Position numbers and translations under genes: made by a program
Shown: positions 1-8,803 of the stretch, one piece after another
Layout: the number at the start of each line of letters is the position of its first letter
Numbering within the stretch: the stretch's first letter is position 1
From: Chloroflexi bacterium AL-N1
Lineage (GTDB): Bacteria; Chloroflexota; Chloroflexia; Chloroflexales; Roseiflexaceae
Assembly (NCBI GenBank): GCA_013122435.1
Contig: WYDT01000025.1
Coordinates: forward strand, 70,535 to 103,548
DNA: 33,014 nt
Direction: 5' to 3'
Notes under the pieces: generated by a model
What the model saw: only the letters and a program-made list of their open reading frames with translations
Database searches by the model: none
What the model was told of the DNA's origin: nothing

Positions 1-222
1 GACCATATCACACATCAAATAGCCTTACGACATGCCCATATTGCTGGTTTGCGGGCCCAGATGATGGCACTGAGCCCACAGGCAACCCTTGACCGAGGTT
101 ATGCGGTGGTACAACATGGAGCAACCGGGCAGGTAGTTACCAGCGCAGAACAACTTGATGAAAGTGCGATTATAGACATAACCGTTAGTGAAGGAACGTT
201 TCAGGCAAAACGTCTGAAGTAA
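1..222 (+). CDS. xseA: Exodeoxyribonuclease VII large subunit, C-terminal end (partial)
   Basis: The frame is open from base 1 to a TAA at 220-222 and gives the last 73 residues of a protein that starts before the window. The ending, with ALSPQATLDRGYAVV followed by a short beta segment around VTSAEQL and a Lys-rich tail, matches the C-terminus of XseA, the catalytic large subunit of exonuclease VII, which degrades single-stranded DNA to oligonucleotides in the cytoplasm. The small subunit gene xseB follows 115 bases downstream on the same strand, the usual pairing, which strengthens the call. The catalytic part lies outside the window. Confidence 0.88.
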   Translation, partial: DHITHQIALRHAHIAGLRAQMMALSPQATLDRGYAVVQHGATGQVVTSAEQLDESAIIDITVSEGTFQAKRLK

Positions 223-228
223 AAGCGT

Positions 229-258
229 TTGACGCCATAGATAGTTCTCCTCTATAAT
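229..258 (+). promoter_or_regulatory. Sigma70-type promoter before xseB
   Basis: TTGACG at 229-234 and TATAAT at 253-258 are separated by 18 bases in the gap between xseA and xseB. The -10 is a perfect consensus and the -35 is five of six. It would give xseB and the following membrane-protein gene their own transcript, starting about 70 bases before the xseB start codon. Confidence 0.6.
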
Positions 259-337
259 CTGCGAGTCGAGGGTATACACATATTTACAGTACGACAGTGG
301 GTCAGACAAAGTATCAAGCATTGTATTTGAGGAAATA

Positions 338-565
338 ATGACTGCTCCAACCGCAGCATCTTCATATGAGGCGCTCTACCAGCGCATGCAAGAAATTGTT
401 GCACAACTAGAAGCAGGTGAGCTGCCGCTAGCTGAAGCAATGGCGCTGTATGAGGAAGGCATTTACGTCGCAGCAGCCTGCCAGCGTATTCTTGATGAAG
501 CAGAACTACGGGTGCAAGAGCTGCAAACGAACCCTACTACATCACTGACAAGCGACGAGGAGTAA
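338..565 (+). CDS. xseB: Exodeoxyribonuclease VII small subunit
   Basis: This 75-residue protein is typical in length for XseB. The core, with SYEALYQRMQEIVAQLEAGELPLAEAMALYEEG, fits the family's two-helix hairpin, which assembles in several copies around the XseA C-terminus. The C-terminal 15 residues are polar and probably disordered. The ATG at 338 has GAGGA at 329-333 just upstream. The next gene starts three bases after the TAA, and that gene's GAGGAG ribosome site lies inside the end of xseB, so the two are probably translated together. Confidence 0.93.
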   Translation: MTAPTAASSYEALYQRMQEIVAQLEAGELPLAEAMALYEEGIYVAAACQRILDEAELRVQELQTNPTTSLTSDEE

Positions 566-568
566 TCT

Positions 569-2479
569 ATGGTTGTTGAGCAAGTTCATAGTTATCCCCG
601 CTGGATACGTTGGTCGATTGAATTGCTATGCACAGCAATTGTCCTTGTCACTGCTTTTTTCGCAGGACGCGATATACTGCGCTATCTATGGTTTGTCTTT
701 GGGTTCGATGGAACACTGCTTGAATACGTACCGTTCCTGCCTGAAATCGTCCTGTTGTTACGTAGCGGTGTCACCGAGGCACGTATCAATGAACTTAGCG
801 ACCTCTTACCATCACTTGGATGGTTTGCACTAGGGTTATGGTTTACCATTTTTCTCCGCAACGCCTTCCCAACGATTCGTACGAGTTCACGAGGGGCACT
901 CGTTGAGTTTGAGGGTGGTTGGATACCAATATCGTGGGAAGACTTTCGTGCTATCAAAGTTACTGAGGATCTGGCAGCCAAACGCTTTGTCCTCCTCGTC
1001 GAAACCAATATGAAGCAACTAACAGGGTGGCATCACATCTATAGTTTCTTATATCGCCTTGGCTTCAGACGCGGTTTCTGGATCATTTCAGCTATTAGTG
1101 ACTTTGATGCATTAGTCAAAACCTTTGTAGATGAGACAGATCGTATTACACGTATTATTGATAATACGAAACCCATAAAAGTGCAAGAAGAAGCAGCATC
1201 TCCATTGTTTCAATTCCTTCTGGGACCGACCGTTTTCTTTAGTCGACAAACACCAGCAGAGCAAGGAAACGATGAGGATGTCCCGATGGTCAGTGCGCCC
1301 TCGGGAAATAGTATTTTGGGCGCCTATCCACAACGCATCAGCTCATTTTTTCATTGGGCAACTATTGCGCTTGCCATTGGGTTGGGATTTCGTTATCTCA
1401 TCTACTGGTTGGAATTTCTGGGACTGACGTTTTCCGGTCTGCGTGGTCTACCCGTATTTGATCGACTCACCCTCTTGGAAGTACAACTTGCAGCACCATG
1501 GTGGCTCCTGGTCGCTGCCCATTTACTCGCTGTGATCATGTTTGGTATTTTAATAGTATTCCGCAATCTTTTGCCTGCTGTGGAAGCACGTGGTGAAGGA
1601 TTGGCGGTCCATTATGCGAACCGCCAATATGTCGTGCCATGGTCAAAAATTACCGCTATCAAGGTGACCGAGTTCTCTGAAGAGAGTCAGGTTCTCTTGA
1701 TTCAGACCAAAGGCCATTTACCAGCCACAGCACAAATGAGTGGGTTGCTCTACAATGGGAGTCTCACCACCGGGGTGCTGGTCACCTCTGCACTGAGCAA
1801 CTTCGAAGCCTTTATGCAGCGAGTCGTACTGGAAGTTACCCGCCATCAAAATCCATCAACGAGAGATGTTGAAGCTATCGAAGACTCACCTATTTTCCAG
1901 AGCGAGGCACGCTCTCCATTTTTCATGTTAAGTTTCCGTGCGGGTGCCGGGATAGATTATCTCGTTGAAGAAAGTCGCCGCATGGCACGCGGCTTAGAGA
2001 TGGGGCGAGTGTTCCGAGCAGCAGCGCCAATGGTTTTGCTCGCCATACCAACTGCGTTTTTGTCTTTTGCAGATCGATCCATTGATCAGGGCCTACTCCC
2101 GAATAGCCAATTGATCATGAGCATGATATTGCTTTTTACGCTAAGCTTTATTGAGTGGCCCCTTGTAAGCCTTGCAGCGATTGCCTTGGATGAAGTGACT
2201 GGTGGTGGAGAGGAAGGTTACCGCCCATTATACCTCTATCCCATTGTGCAGCTTCCTCGCCTATTACCACTTGCAGGCGCATTGATATGCGTGTTACTCG
2301 GTATACCATTTCTCCCGGTCCTGCTTTGGTTTGGGGCCATCGTCTGGTCATTTTTGCTTACAGCAGGTCTTTGGGAGTCGCTATACGATTGGCGTGGTGG
2401 GCAACTGTTGGCTGGAGGACTTGTGCCAGTCGTTTTCCAATTACTTGTGCTGCTAGCGTATCTTATTGCGCTACGTTAA
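569..2479 (+). CDS. Multi-spanning membrane protein with a duplicated TM/PH-like unit
   Basis: I do not recognise a named family for this 636-residue protein. It contains an internal duplication: about residues 15-193 resemble about 262-425. Each copy has two hydrophobic segments, a conserved FRN motif (96-98 and 331-333), a beta-rich soluble stretch containing AIKVTE (128-133 and 363-368), and a closing helix beginning SAISDFDALV or SALSNFEAFM. The soluble part, with W..I.AIKVTE and alternating strands, resembles bacterial PH-like domains of membrane proteins. The remaining C-terminal 150 residues are mostly hydrophobic, with about four more predicted helices. It starts three bases after xseB with GAGGAG at 556-561 as ribosome site. 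Function unknown; existence of the gene is well supported. Confidence 0.85.
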   Translation: MVVEQVHSYPRWIRWSIELLCTAIVLVTAFFAGRDILRYLWFVFGFDGTLLEYVPFLPEIVLLLRSGVTEARINELSDLLPSLGWFALGLWFTIFLRNAFPTIRTSSRGALVEFEGGWIPISWEDFRAIKVTEDLAAKRFVLLVETNMKQLTGWHHIYSFLYRLGFRRGFWIISAISDFDALVKTFVDETDRITRIIDNTKPIKVQEEAASPLFQFLLGPTVFFSRQTPAEQGNDEDVPMVSAPSGNSILGAYPQRISSFFHWATIALAIGLGFRYLIYWLEFLGLTFSGLRGLPVFDRLTLLEVQLAAPWWLLVAAHLLAVIMFGILIVFRNLLPAVEARGEGLAVHYANRQYVVPWSKITAIKVTEFSEESQVLLIQTKGHLPATAQMSGLLYNGSLTTGVLVTSALSNFEAFMQRVVLEVTRHQNPSTRDVEAIEDSPIFQSEARSPFFMLSFRAGAGIDYLVEESRRMARGLEMGRVFRAAAPMVLLAIPTAFLSFADRSIDQGLLPNSQLIMSMILLFTLSFIEWPLVSLAAIALDEVTGGGEEGYRPLYLYPIVQLPRLLPLAGALICVLLGIPFLPVLLWFGAIVWSFLLTAGLWESLYDWRGGQLLAGGLVPVVFQLLVLLAYLIALR

Positions 2480-2631
2480 CGTTCCCGCTACATATTCACA
2501 CGCACATTTTTTATCAGGTATATTATAATGCTATACATACCATATGGCATTGGTAAGAAACAAAAACAATTCTATGATCACAAAAACTATAGATTGTGGT
2601 ATTTCAATGTAGGTTGGAGCAGGAACAGTAT

Positions 2632-3195
2632 ATGCAAGTAACGGAGCAGATCGATCATACCTACCTACAGCAAACACCACCGCGACCTTTGCCCTATATG
2701 GTTGTGTTGAGATTATTTGGTAAACACATCCTTACTCGTCCGATTACAACCATTTTCAATCCCTGGCTGATCGTTAATTTGTTAGGGGTCATAATCCTGA
2801 TCGTTTTAGAGTTACATGTTATAATCTGGCTCATTCCATTGGCCTTGCTTGTAGCTCAAATATGCTTTCACTCATATCATCTCAAGCGACATATCACCGT
2901 CGACATAGACTTGCTGCGTAAGGGGATTGTGATACGCGCCCACATCTTGAAACTGCGCGCCCATCGAACACTCACCGGTGAGATCAATGGTGCATTGCTT
3001 GACTGTGCTATTCCGGTAACCGCACATCGTACCCACATTGGCAGTATCTGGATTGCCGATGGCGGAGAGGCACTACGGCTGGCACACAAGGGGCGCGTGG
3101 AGGTGGTTTGTCTGCCCAAGTCTCCCGGTACCTGGCGTGTGATTGAGGAAATACAGTCTGAGGTTCGCTATGCACGAATGGGGACAAACACCTAG
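2632..3195 (+). CDS. Small membrane protein with soluble C-terminal domain, unknown
   Basis: A 187-residue protein. The ATG at 2632 is preferred over the upstream in-frame GTG at 2596 because AGGA at 2621-2624 sits seven bases before it. Residues about 35-85 hold two closely spaced hydrophobic segments (around NPWLIVNLLGVIILIV and IIWLIPLALLVAQICF). The rest is a soluble alpha/beta stretch of about 100 residues. The TM pair followed by a beta-rich domain recalls one unit of the preceding 636-residue protein, and the two may be related in function; this is inference. No catalytic motif is visible. Confidence 0.7.
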   Translation: MQVTEQIDHTYLQQTPPRPLPYMVVLRLFGKHILTRPITTIFNPWLIVNLLGVIILIVLELHVIIWLIPLALLVAQICFHSYHLKRHITVDIDLLRKGIVIRAHILKLRAHRTLTGEINGALLDCAIPVTAHRTHIGSIWIADGGEALRLAHKGRVEVVCLPKSPGTWRVIEEIQSEVRYARMGTNT

Positions 3196-3253
3196 ACCAT
3201 AGAGTTATTTACGACACCTTATCGACAACTCCACACCATTCCCAATTGCTGGG

Positions 3254-4174
3254 TTACCGTAAAACACTCAGCAACATGGTCAGCGTGATCAAACTCACTA
3301 ACGTTGTAACCACCACCACACCAGCAACTAACCGTGGCCGTGCACCAAATTCGGTCGAAAAAAGCACCATGTTAACGGCGGTTGGCATGCTGGCCTGAAG
3401 AACAGCCACCCGTGCTGACAAATCATCGAGTCCCACAATAAAAGTCAAGCCATAAGCTAACGGTGGTGACACAATCAGACGTAGCACGGTGGCAACGACC
3501 ATAAGTTTACGATCTTCAATAACCACACCACTCGCCAGATTTGCGCCCAAGACAAGTAACAAAAATGGCAGCGTTGCACCCGAAAGCAACTCCATTCCGT
3601 CAAAAAGCTGCCCCAGAATGTCTGTACGCACCGCCAGTTCAAGACCGCTCAATCTTGCGCCCAGGCCAATCACCGCTGCATAAATATGTGGCATGCGGAA
3701 TATTTGAAAGATTACTTTGTAACCATCGCCTTGACCCGAGCGTGCAATAGGGACGGCCAGTAGCTGCGATACAATGGCCTGGGGAATAAAGAAGAGCAAC
3801 GCACGCTGAAACCCATCATCGCCAAAAGCAAACTGTGATGTTGGTAGTCCAAAGTTGCCTGCATTCATAAACATGGTGCAGAGCAGCAGTGCCGCAACAC
3901 TGGAACGATCCAGTTTTAACACGATAGCAATGATCCAGGTCATCAACCCAATTACTAAGGAAAACCCCACTGAAAAAATCGTCAATCGTAACGCTGCGCC
4001 CCCGGCAACATTGATTTGAGCCAAGGTGGTAAAGATGAGAACTGGGCTAAGGATATAGAGGCTTACCCGACTAAGCGAACGCATATCGAGTGGAAAAGCG
4101 TGTCGCAAGGCAAAACCACAGAAAACGACCACCAGCACTGGTAAAAGAACTTCGGCAAATGTTGCAAAAATCAT
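3254..4174 (-). CDS. AEC (auxin efflux carrier) family permease
   Basis: About 306 residues with some ten hydrophobic segments arranged in two blocks of five around a more polar centre, as in the AEC/Mem_trans family. These are inner-membrane transporters, mostly for organic acids or other small anions; the substrate cannot be read from sequence. Recognisable pieces are the N-terminal EVLLPVLVVVFCGFALR, the NAGNFGLPTSQFAFG motif and the PTAVNMVLFSTEFG motif near the end, both typical of the family. I take the ATG at 4174; an in-frame TTG at 4201 would add nine residues and is less likely. It is convergent with the gene ending at 3195 and lies downstream of the spermidine-synthase-like gene on the same strand. 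Confidence 0.85.
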   Translation of the reverse strand: MIFATFAEVLLPVLVVVFCGFALRHAFPLDMRSLSRVSLYILSPVLIFTTLAQINVAGGAALRLTIFSVGFSLVIGLMTWIIAIVLKLDRSSVAALLLCTMFMNAGNFGLPTSQFAFGDDGFQRALLFFIPQAIVSQLLAVPIARSGQGDGYKVIFQIFRMPHIYAAVIGLGARLSGLELAVRTDILGQLFDGMELLSGATLPFLLLVLGANLASGVVIEDRKLMVVATVLRLIVSPPLAYGLTFIVGLDDLSARVAVLQASMPTAVNMVLFSTEFGARPRLVAGVVVVTTLVSLITLTMLLSVLR

Positions 4175-4236
4175 GGAGTTATCTCTGCTGAGAGGATGCA
4201 ATGATCAACAGGTCTGGTTACCTCCCTCCGCACAAC

Positions 4237-5904
4237 TTACCGTGCAACCTCATTAAAAATAAGGCTATCGATAAGCTGTTCAACGGGTGCTTTATCATCA
4301 GTAAATGGTTCCAATGTGCTGTCTTCAGATTGAAACTCACGTAGTGGTCGGGCGATATTGACCGCCCAATTCATAACTTCGCGTAGTACAGGTTGCTGCA
4401 TCTGGCTCAGATTCGCTTCAAAATGCGCGACACCATCACCTACTGGCGTATTGACACCGACAAGAATACGATTGTTCCCACCAATGGTATCAATAATAAA
4501 AATCTGGGGAAACACTTCCAACATGGTAATTCCCAATGTCTGGACCAGACGATCATCGCCATTTGGTGCCACACCAGCGTTCACAACAGCCACACCATCC
4601 TCATTGAGATGCGTTTTCACACTTTGAAAAAACTCTACAGTTGTTAAATGAAAAGGAATATAGGGTTGATGATATGCATCCATTGCAATCACATCATAGG
4701 TATCAGCCTGCGTTTCCAACCAATAGCGTGCATCAGCGGTATGCACATGATAATCAGGATACTGTGAACTCACACTGGCATCTTCCAGGGCAAAAAACGT
4801 GCGTCCCACCTCAACAATACTTGGGTCAATTTCTACAGCATCTACCCGTGAATCAGCACCATAAATAGCCAGAAACTGCTGTGGTGCGGTGCCAGTAGCA
4901 GCGCCAAGCATCAACATACTATTGACCGTTGTTGGATCACGTTCAGGGTAAAAATAGGGAGCCACCGCAAAGTAATCCCATGGCCCACCACCACTTAACA
5001 GGTCAATGGGATCACCCGTATCTTCAAAGCGGGTATAGTATATTGAATGAGTTGCCAGCCCTTCGTTCAACATCAACCTGATGGCATCACCAGCGACCAC
5101 TTCCTGTCGTATAACTTGAATGTAGTTATATGCTGATTCCTCTTCATGGATGAGCGTACAGCGATCACAATCAGCACTTTTGATGTTGGTCTGCACATTG
5201 AGCGTATAAAAAGCCAGCGCGGCAGCAATGGCTGGCATAAGGAAATACCGCCAATCACGCAAACCAATTAACCCAATAATCATCAAGAAAAATGCAAATA
5301 AATAAGTTGTTCGCATCGTGCCGATCGTCGGGATGAGATATAAAACCGTCACAAAGGTTCCAAGGATAGAACCAACCGTGGAAATAGCCGAAATAGATCC
5401 AGCGATGCCTCCCGCTGTCTCAATACCACCCTGAGCACGGGCAAGTTGAAGACGTATAGCAAACGGGCTCACCATGGCCATTAAAATGACCGGCACAGAG
5501 AAGAGCAATAACACAGCAAACAAAGCACCCACAAAACTACCCACACGAAATAAGAGCAATGCTTGTTGTGAAAAACGCAAGATCGGATCAGATAAAATCG
5601 GGATAAACGCCGTACACAAACCAGCCCACACGATAATCTGGAAAAGTAACCGCTGTTCCGGTCGACGATCAGCGAGTGATCCACCCAGACGGTACCCTAT
5701 CGAGAGGTAGATCAACGTCAGCCCGATCACGACCGCCCAGACAGGTTGTGAGGTGCCAAAGTAGGGAGCGAGCAATCGTGATGCAATCATCTCGACACCT
5801 AGCGTGCCGATCCCAGCCAGAAAGACGGTCAGCAACAAAAACCCGTTGGTAACAGCAGCATCACGCCGTTTTGCGCTGGATGTTGCAGGAGTATGATGTT
5901 CCAT
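4237..5904 (-). CDS. Membrane-fused spermidine-synthase-like protein
   Basis: 555 residues in two parts. The N-terminal ~230 residues have about seven hydrophobic segments and begin with GIGTLGVEMIASRLLAPYFG, the signature of the membrane half of fused MFS/spermidine-synthase proteins. The C-terminal ~300 residues form a Rossmann methyltransferase-like domain: MLMLGAATG as the nucleotide loop, DAVEIDPSIVEVG with the acidic residue that binds the ribose, HTADARYW, and DVIAMDAYHQPYIP in the position of the catalytic Asp loop. True spermidine synthases need specific polyamine-contacting acids that I cannot verify here, so an aminopropyltransferase activity is possible but unproven. There is no clear ribosome site before the ATG at 5904. 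Confidence 0.85.
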   Translation of the reverse strand: MEHHTPATSSAKRRDAAVTNGFLLLTVFLAGIGTLGVEMIASRLLAPYFGTSQPVWAVVIGLTLIYLSIGYRLGGSLADRRPEQRLLFQIIVWAGLCTAFIPILSDPILRFSQQALLLFRVGSFVGALFAVLLLFSVPVILMAMVSPFAIRLQLARAQGGIETAGGIAGSISAISTVGSILGTFVTVLYLIPTIGTMRTTYLFAFFLMIIGLIGLRDWRYFLMPAIAAALAFYTLNVQTNIKSADCDRCTLIHEEESAYNYIQVIRQEVVAGDAIRLMLNEGLATHSIYYTRFEDTGDPIDLLSGGGPWDYFAVAPYFYPERDPTTVNSMLMLGAATGTAPQQFLAIYGADSRVDAVEIDPSIVEVGRTFFALEDASVSSQYPDYHVHTADARYWLETQADTYDVIAMDAYHQPYIPFHLTTVEFFQSVKTHLNEDGVAVVNAGVAPNGDDRLVQTLGITMLEVFPQIFIIDTIGGNNRILVGVNTPVGDGVAHFEANLSQMQQPVLREVMNWAVNIARPLREFQSEDSTLEPFTDDKAPVEQLIDSLIFNEVAR

Positions 5905-5996
5905 ATCATTTGTCTAACAATCGACAGTATACACAACAAGACGACGAACACTAGTTGCCAGCGCCCGCCGTTCTTACCTATATGCTGTATGGTAGC

Positions 5997-6248
5997 TTAA
6001 AATGCCATTACTACTAGACGACCAAGTGCCTGCAGCAACAACATAGCAATAATTGGCGAAAAATCAAACATGCCCATACTTGGCATGACCTGGCGAATCG
6101 GAGCCAGAATCGGTTCTGTCATATCGCGTAACATCTGAGTGATACGCATATTGCCCGTGGGATCAACCCAGGAGAGTAGCACACGACACAGAATAGCCAA
6201 TGACAGAATGTAGAAAAACATACCTAGAAAACTAGCAATCGGATTCAT
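5997..6248 (-). CDS. YggT family membrane protein
   Basis: An 83-residue protein with two hydrophobic hairpins separated by a conserved loop, VDPTGNMRITQMLRDMTEPILAPIR, which is the hallmark of YggT/Ycf19 proteins. These are associated with membrane organisation, chloroplast nucleoid or cell division functions in different lineages; the molecular role is not settled. I choose the ATG at 6248 rather than the one at 6278 because GAGGAGG at 6262-6268 precedes it at a workable distance, whereas 6278 has no ribosome site. It lies 144 bases downstream of hisD. Confidence 0.88.
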   Translation of the reverse strand: MNPIASFLGMFFYILSLAILCRVLLSWVDPTGNMRITQMLRDMTEPILAPIRQVMPSMGMFDFSPIIAMLLLQALGRLVVMAF

Positions 6249-6392
6249 AATAACAAAAACCTCCTCACGAAATGTCATACTAAAATACGTTTATCTATAC
6301 CCAATATGTGAATAATCTAACCCATTACGCAGTAGGTATTTAGCAAAAATGTATTTTGTAACTTATATGAACTCTTACCATTATACTATTAT

Positions 6393-7733
6393 TTACTCAC
6401 CCTGCTCCAAACGTATTCGTACGGCTGCTGCATGTGCGGTGAGTCCTTCCGCCTCAGCGAGACGTGCCGCTGCCGGACCAAGGCGTTGCAACGCTGTTTC
6501 ATTTAACCCTACCACAGAAATCACTTTCCGAAAATCATCCACGTTGACTGGTGACGCATAGCGCGCCGTTCCTCCGGTAGGCATAATGTGTGAAGGACCA
6601 GCCACATAGTCACCTAACACCTCAAATGATCGTTCGCCCAGAAATACCCCACCAGCATTGCGTATACGACCAAGATAGTTCGTTGGTTCAGCTAATAATA
6701 AACAGAGATGTTCAGGTGCATAGGCATTTGATAACTCAAACGCACGTGCTAAGTCTGGCACAACAACAATCCCTCCATGTTGAGATAGCGACGTTGCTGC
6801 AATGTCAGCCCGTTCTAGTTGTTCGAGTTGATGCGCTACTTCAGCCTGAACCGCCTCGGCCAGCGCACGACTCGGTGTGAGTAAAATAGCTGAAGCGACC
6901 ACATCGTGTTCCGACTGGGCAAGCAAGTCTGCTGCCACATAACACGGGTTTGCGCTGTCATCGGCAATGACCATTGTTTCGGTTGGCCCTGGTAGCGACT
7001 CGATACCGACAACTCCGTACACGGCCCGTTTAGCCAGGACCACAAACAGATTGCCAGGACCAACGATTTTATCCACGCGTGGCACACTCGCTGTGCCAAA
7101 CGCCATGCTGGCGATTGCCTGAGCGCCTCCAAGCATAAAAACGCGATGCACCCCGGCGATTTGTGCAGCCGCTAGCACGATATCGTCTATCGCACCAGTT
7201 GCTCGCTGCGGAGGTGAGCAAACCATAATGTCTTCAACCCCGGCAACACGTGCAGGAATAGCCGCCATCAATAGCGAAGATGGTAGGGGCGCACTTCCGC
7301 CAGGCACATACAAACCTACCCGTTGTAATGGTGTTACTAACTGTCCTAACACTCCTTCGACGTCGAAATCAACCCAAGAGTTGCGCGCCTGCCGTTGATG
7401 AAATCGCTCAATTTCCGCCGCCGCAACTTGTAACGCATCAAGCAGTGCTGGATCCAGTCGCGCTACAGCCGCATCAATCTGTTCACATGACACCTCTAGT
7501 GTAGCAAGCTGCACACCGTCAAGCTTTGCTGTCCACTCAAGTAGAGCAGTATCACCACGCTTACGTACATCCTGAATAATACGATCAACAGCCTCAGATG
7601 GCGTAATTCGGACACCAAACAACCGTTCATTTGCATCTAATAATGCTGGTGAGACGGCTACCTCATCAAACATGACTCGACGGAGAATCGTTTGTTGCGC
7701 CTGTTCGATATCATCAAAAATTGCAATAGACAT
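6393..7733 (-). CDS. hisD: Histidinol dehydrogenase
   Basis: A 446-residue protein of normal HisD length. It carries out the last two oxidations of histidine biosynthesis, L-histidinol to L-histidine, using NAD and a bound zinc. Family motifs are visible: GLYVPGG in the N-terminal half, VDKIVGPGN, the PGPTETMVIAD block, the LLAQSEHD stretch with zinc and substrate ligands, and the SHIMPTGGTARYAS motif near the C-terminus. The start at 7733 (MSIAIFDD) is preferred to the ATG at 7769 because AAGGA lies seven bases upstream and because the longer form would overlap the end of hisG. Ten bases separate it from the hisG stop codon, so the two form one transcription unit. Confidence 0.96.
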   Translation of the reverse strand: MSIAIFDDIEQAQQTILRRVMFDEVAVSPALLDANERLFGVRITPSEAVDRIIQDVRKRGDTALLEWTAKLDGVQLATLEVSCEQIDAAVARLDPALLDALQVAAAEIERFHQRQARNSWVDFDVEGVLGQLVTPLQRVGLYVPGGSAPLPSSLLMAAIPARVAGVEDIMVCSPPQRATGAIDDIVLAAAQIAGVHRVFMLGGAQAIASMAFGTASVPRVDKIVGPGNLFVVLAKRAVYGVVGIESLPGPTETMVIADDSANPCYVAADLLAQSEHDVVASAILLTPSRALAEAVQAEVAHQLEQLERADIAATSLSQHGGIVVVPDLARAFELSNAYAPEHLCLLLAEPTNYLGRIRNAGGVFLGERSFEVLGDYVAGPSHIMPTGGTARYASPVNVDDFRKVISVVGLNETALQRLGPAAARLAEAEGLTAHAAAVRIRLEQGE

Positions 7734-7743
7734 CAGGTGTTCC

Positions 7744-8766
7744 TTACACAGATACATCCACGGCTTCAAGTTGCGCTACCAATTGATCGTATGCTACACA
7801 GTTTGATTCAAAGACATACTGTGTTGGCACGACAGCCATGGCACCGCCACCCATCTCGCGCAGATGATCCACTAATGCAAGCACACGATCTTGTGGAATC
7901 ATAATCGTGACCGTATACAACTGCATAGACGAGTTATTGCCATCACTATGCCACATGGGCGCAATAGTTGGCCCCTGCATACCGGCTAATTCAGGTTGCT
8001 GTGATACCCGTAGTCCCACATCTTCAATTGACTTGCCTGGGACATTCGCTACCACTTGCACATACAAGCGCGCCCGTCGACGAGCCTCAATCAACTCAAG
8101 GATCGTTTTTACTCCGTTCAAACGTGCATCCCGCGCACTCAGATTGCCACGGTGGCCAATCAGGCATGCTTGCGAATGGAAAATGGGTGGGCCGACAATC
8201 TTTAACTGGTTGTCACGTAAGGTCGTACCTGTCTCAGTAATGTCGAGAATTATGTCCGCATACCCCAGTCCAGGTGCGGCTTCGGTTGCGCCACGCGAGT
8301 CTACCAATTGAAAATAGTTAATACCATTGGCATAACAAAAGCGTCGTGCGGTCTCGGTAAATTTGGTGGCAATTCGCAAAGGTCGGCCTTGCCAATGCAG
8401 CTCAACAGCCAGATCGGCCAGATCGCGCCACGAACTTACGTCGATCCACGTTTCAGGCACAGCAACCACAAGTTCACAACGACCAAAGCCAATATCCTCA
8501 TACAACACCAACAGATCATCACGATCACCGCGTAGTTCTTCCACGAGATCAAAGCCACTGATACCAATATCGATCTCCCCTTCAGCAACCTTCTCGATGA
8601 TATCATCAGGACGATGCAACAACACCTCAGTATCAGGAAGTGTACGAATATGTGCCGTGTAGCGTCGCGGGTTGGGGCGCGAAATTTTGAGGCCACACCC
8701 CTCAAGAAACGAGAGTGTGCCATCGTACAAACTGCCCTTAGAAGGGATAGCAAAACGTAAGATCAT
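7744..8766 (-). CDS. hisG: ATP phosphoribosyltransferase, long form
   Basis: A 340-residue protein catalysing the first step of histidine synthesis, joining ATP and PRPP. The N-terminus RFAIPSKGSLYDGTLSFLEGCG and the PRPP loop DITETGTTLRDN (about residues 175-186) are diagnostic. About residues 240-325, including TVTIMIPQDRVLALVDHLREMGG, form the ACT-like C-terminal regulatory domain that marks the long, histidine-inhibited HisG. Long forms normally work without HisZ, which matters for interpreting the HisRS-like gene upstream. At 340 residues it is longer than the common ~300. It is followed by hisD after ten bases and preceded by an SDR gene 37 bases upstream, all on the same strand. Confidence 0.95.
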   Translation of the reverse strand: MILRFAIPSKGSLYDGTLSFLEGCGLKISRPNPRRYTAHIRTLPDTEVLLHRPDDIIEKVAEGEIDIGISGFDLVEELRGDRDDLLVLYEDIGFGRCELVVAVPETWIDVSSWRDLADLAVELHWQGRPLRIATKFTETARRFCYANGINYFQLVDSRGATEAAPGLGYADIILDITETGTTLRDNQLKIVGPPIFHSQACLIGHRGNLSARDARLNGVKTILELIEARRRARLYVQVVANVPGKSIEDVGLRVSQQPELAGMQGPTIAPMWHSDGNNSSMQLYTVTIMIPQDRVLALVDHLREMGGGAMAVVPTQYVFESNCVAYDQLVAQLEAVDVSV

Positions 8767-8803
8767 GTTTGTTTGTATTTACCATTTCTGTTCACTAGCT
8801 GTA

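Noticed and set aside
2524..2529. TATAAT before the gene at 2632 as a promoter
   Set aside because: No acceptable -35 hexamer lies at the right distance, and the surrounding DNA is AT-rich enough for chance matches.
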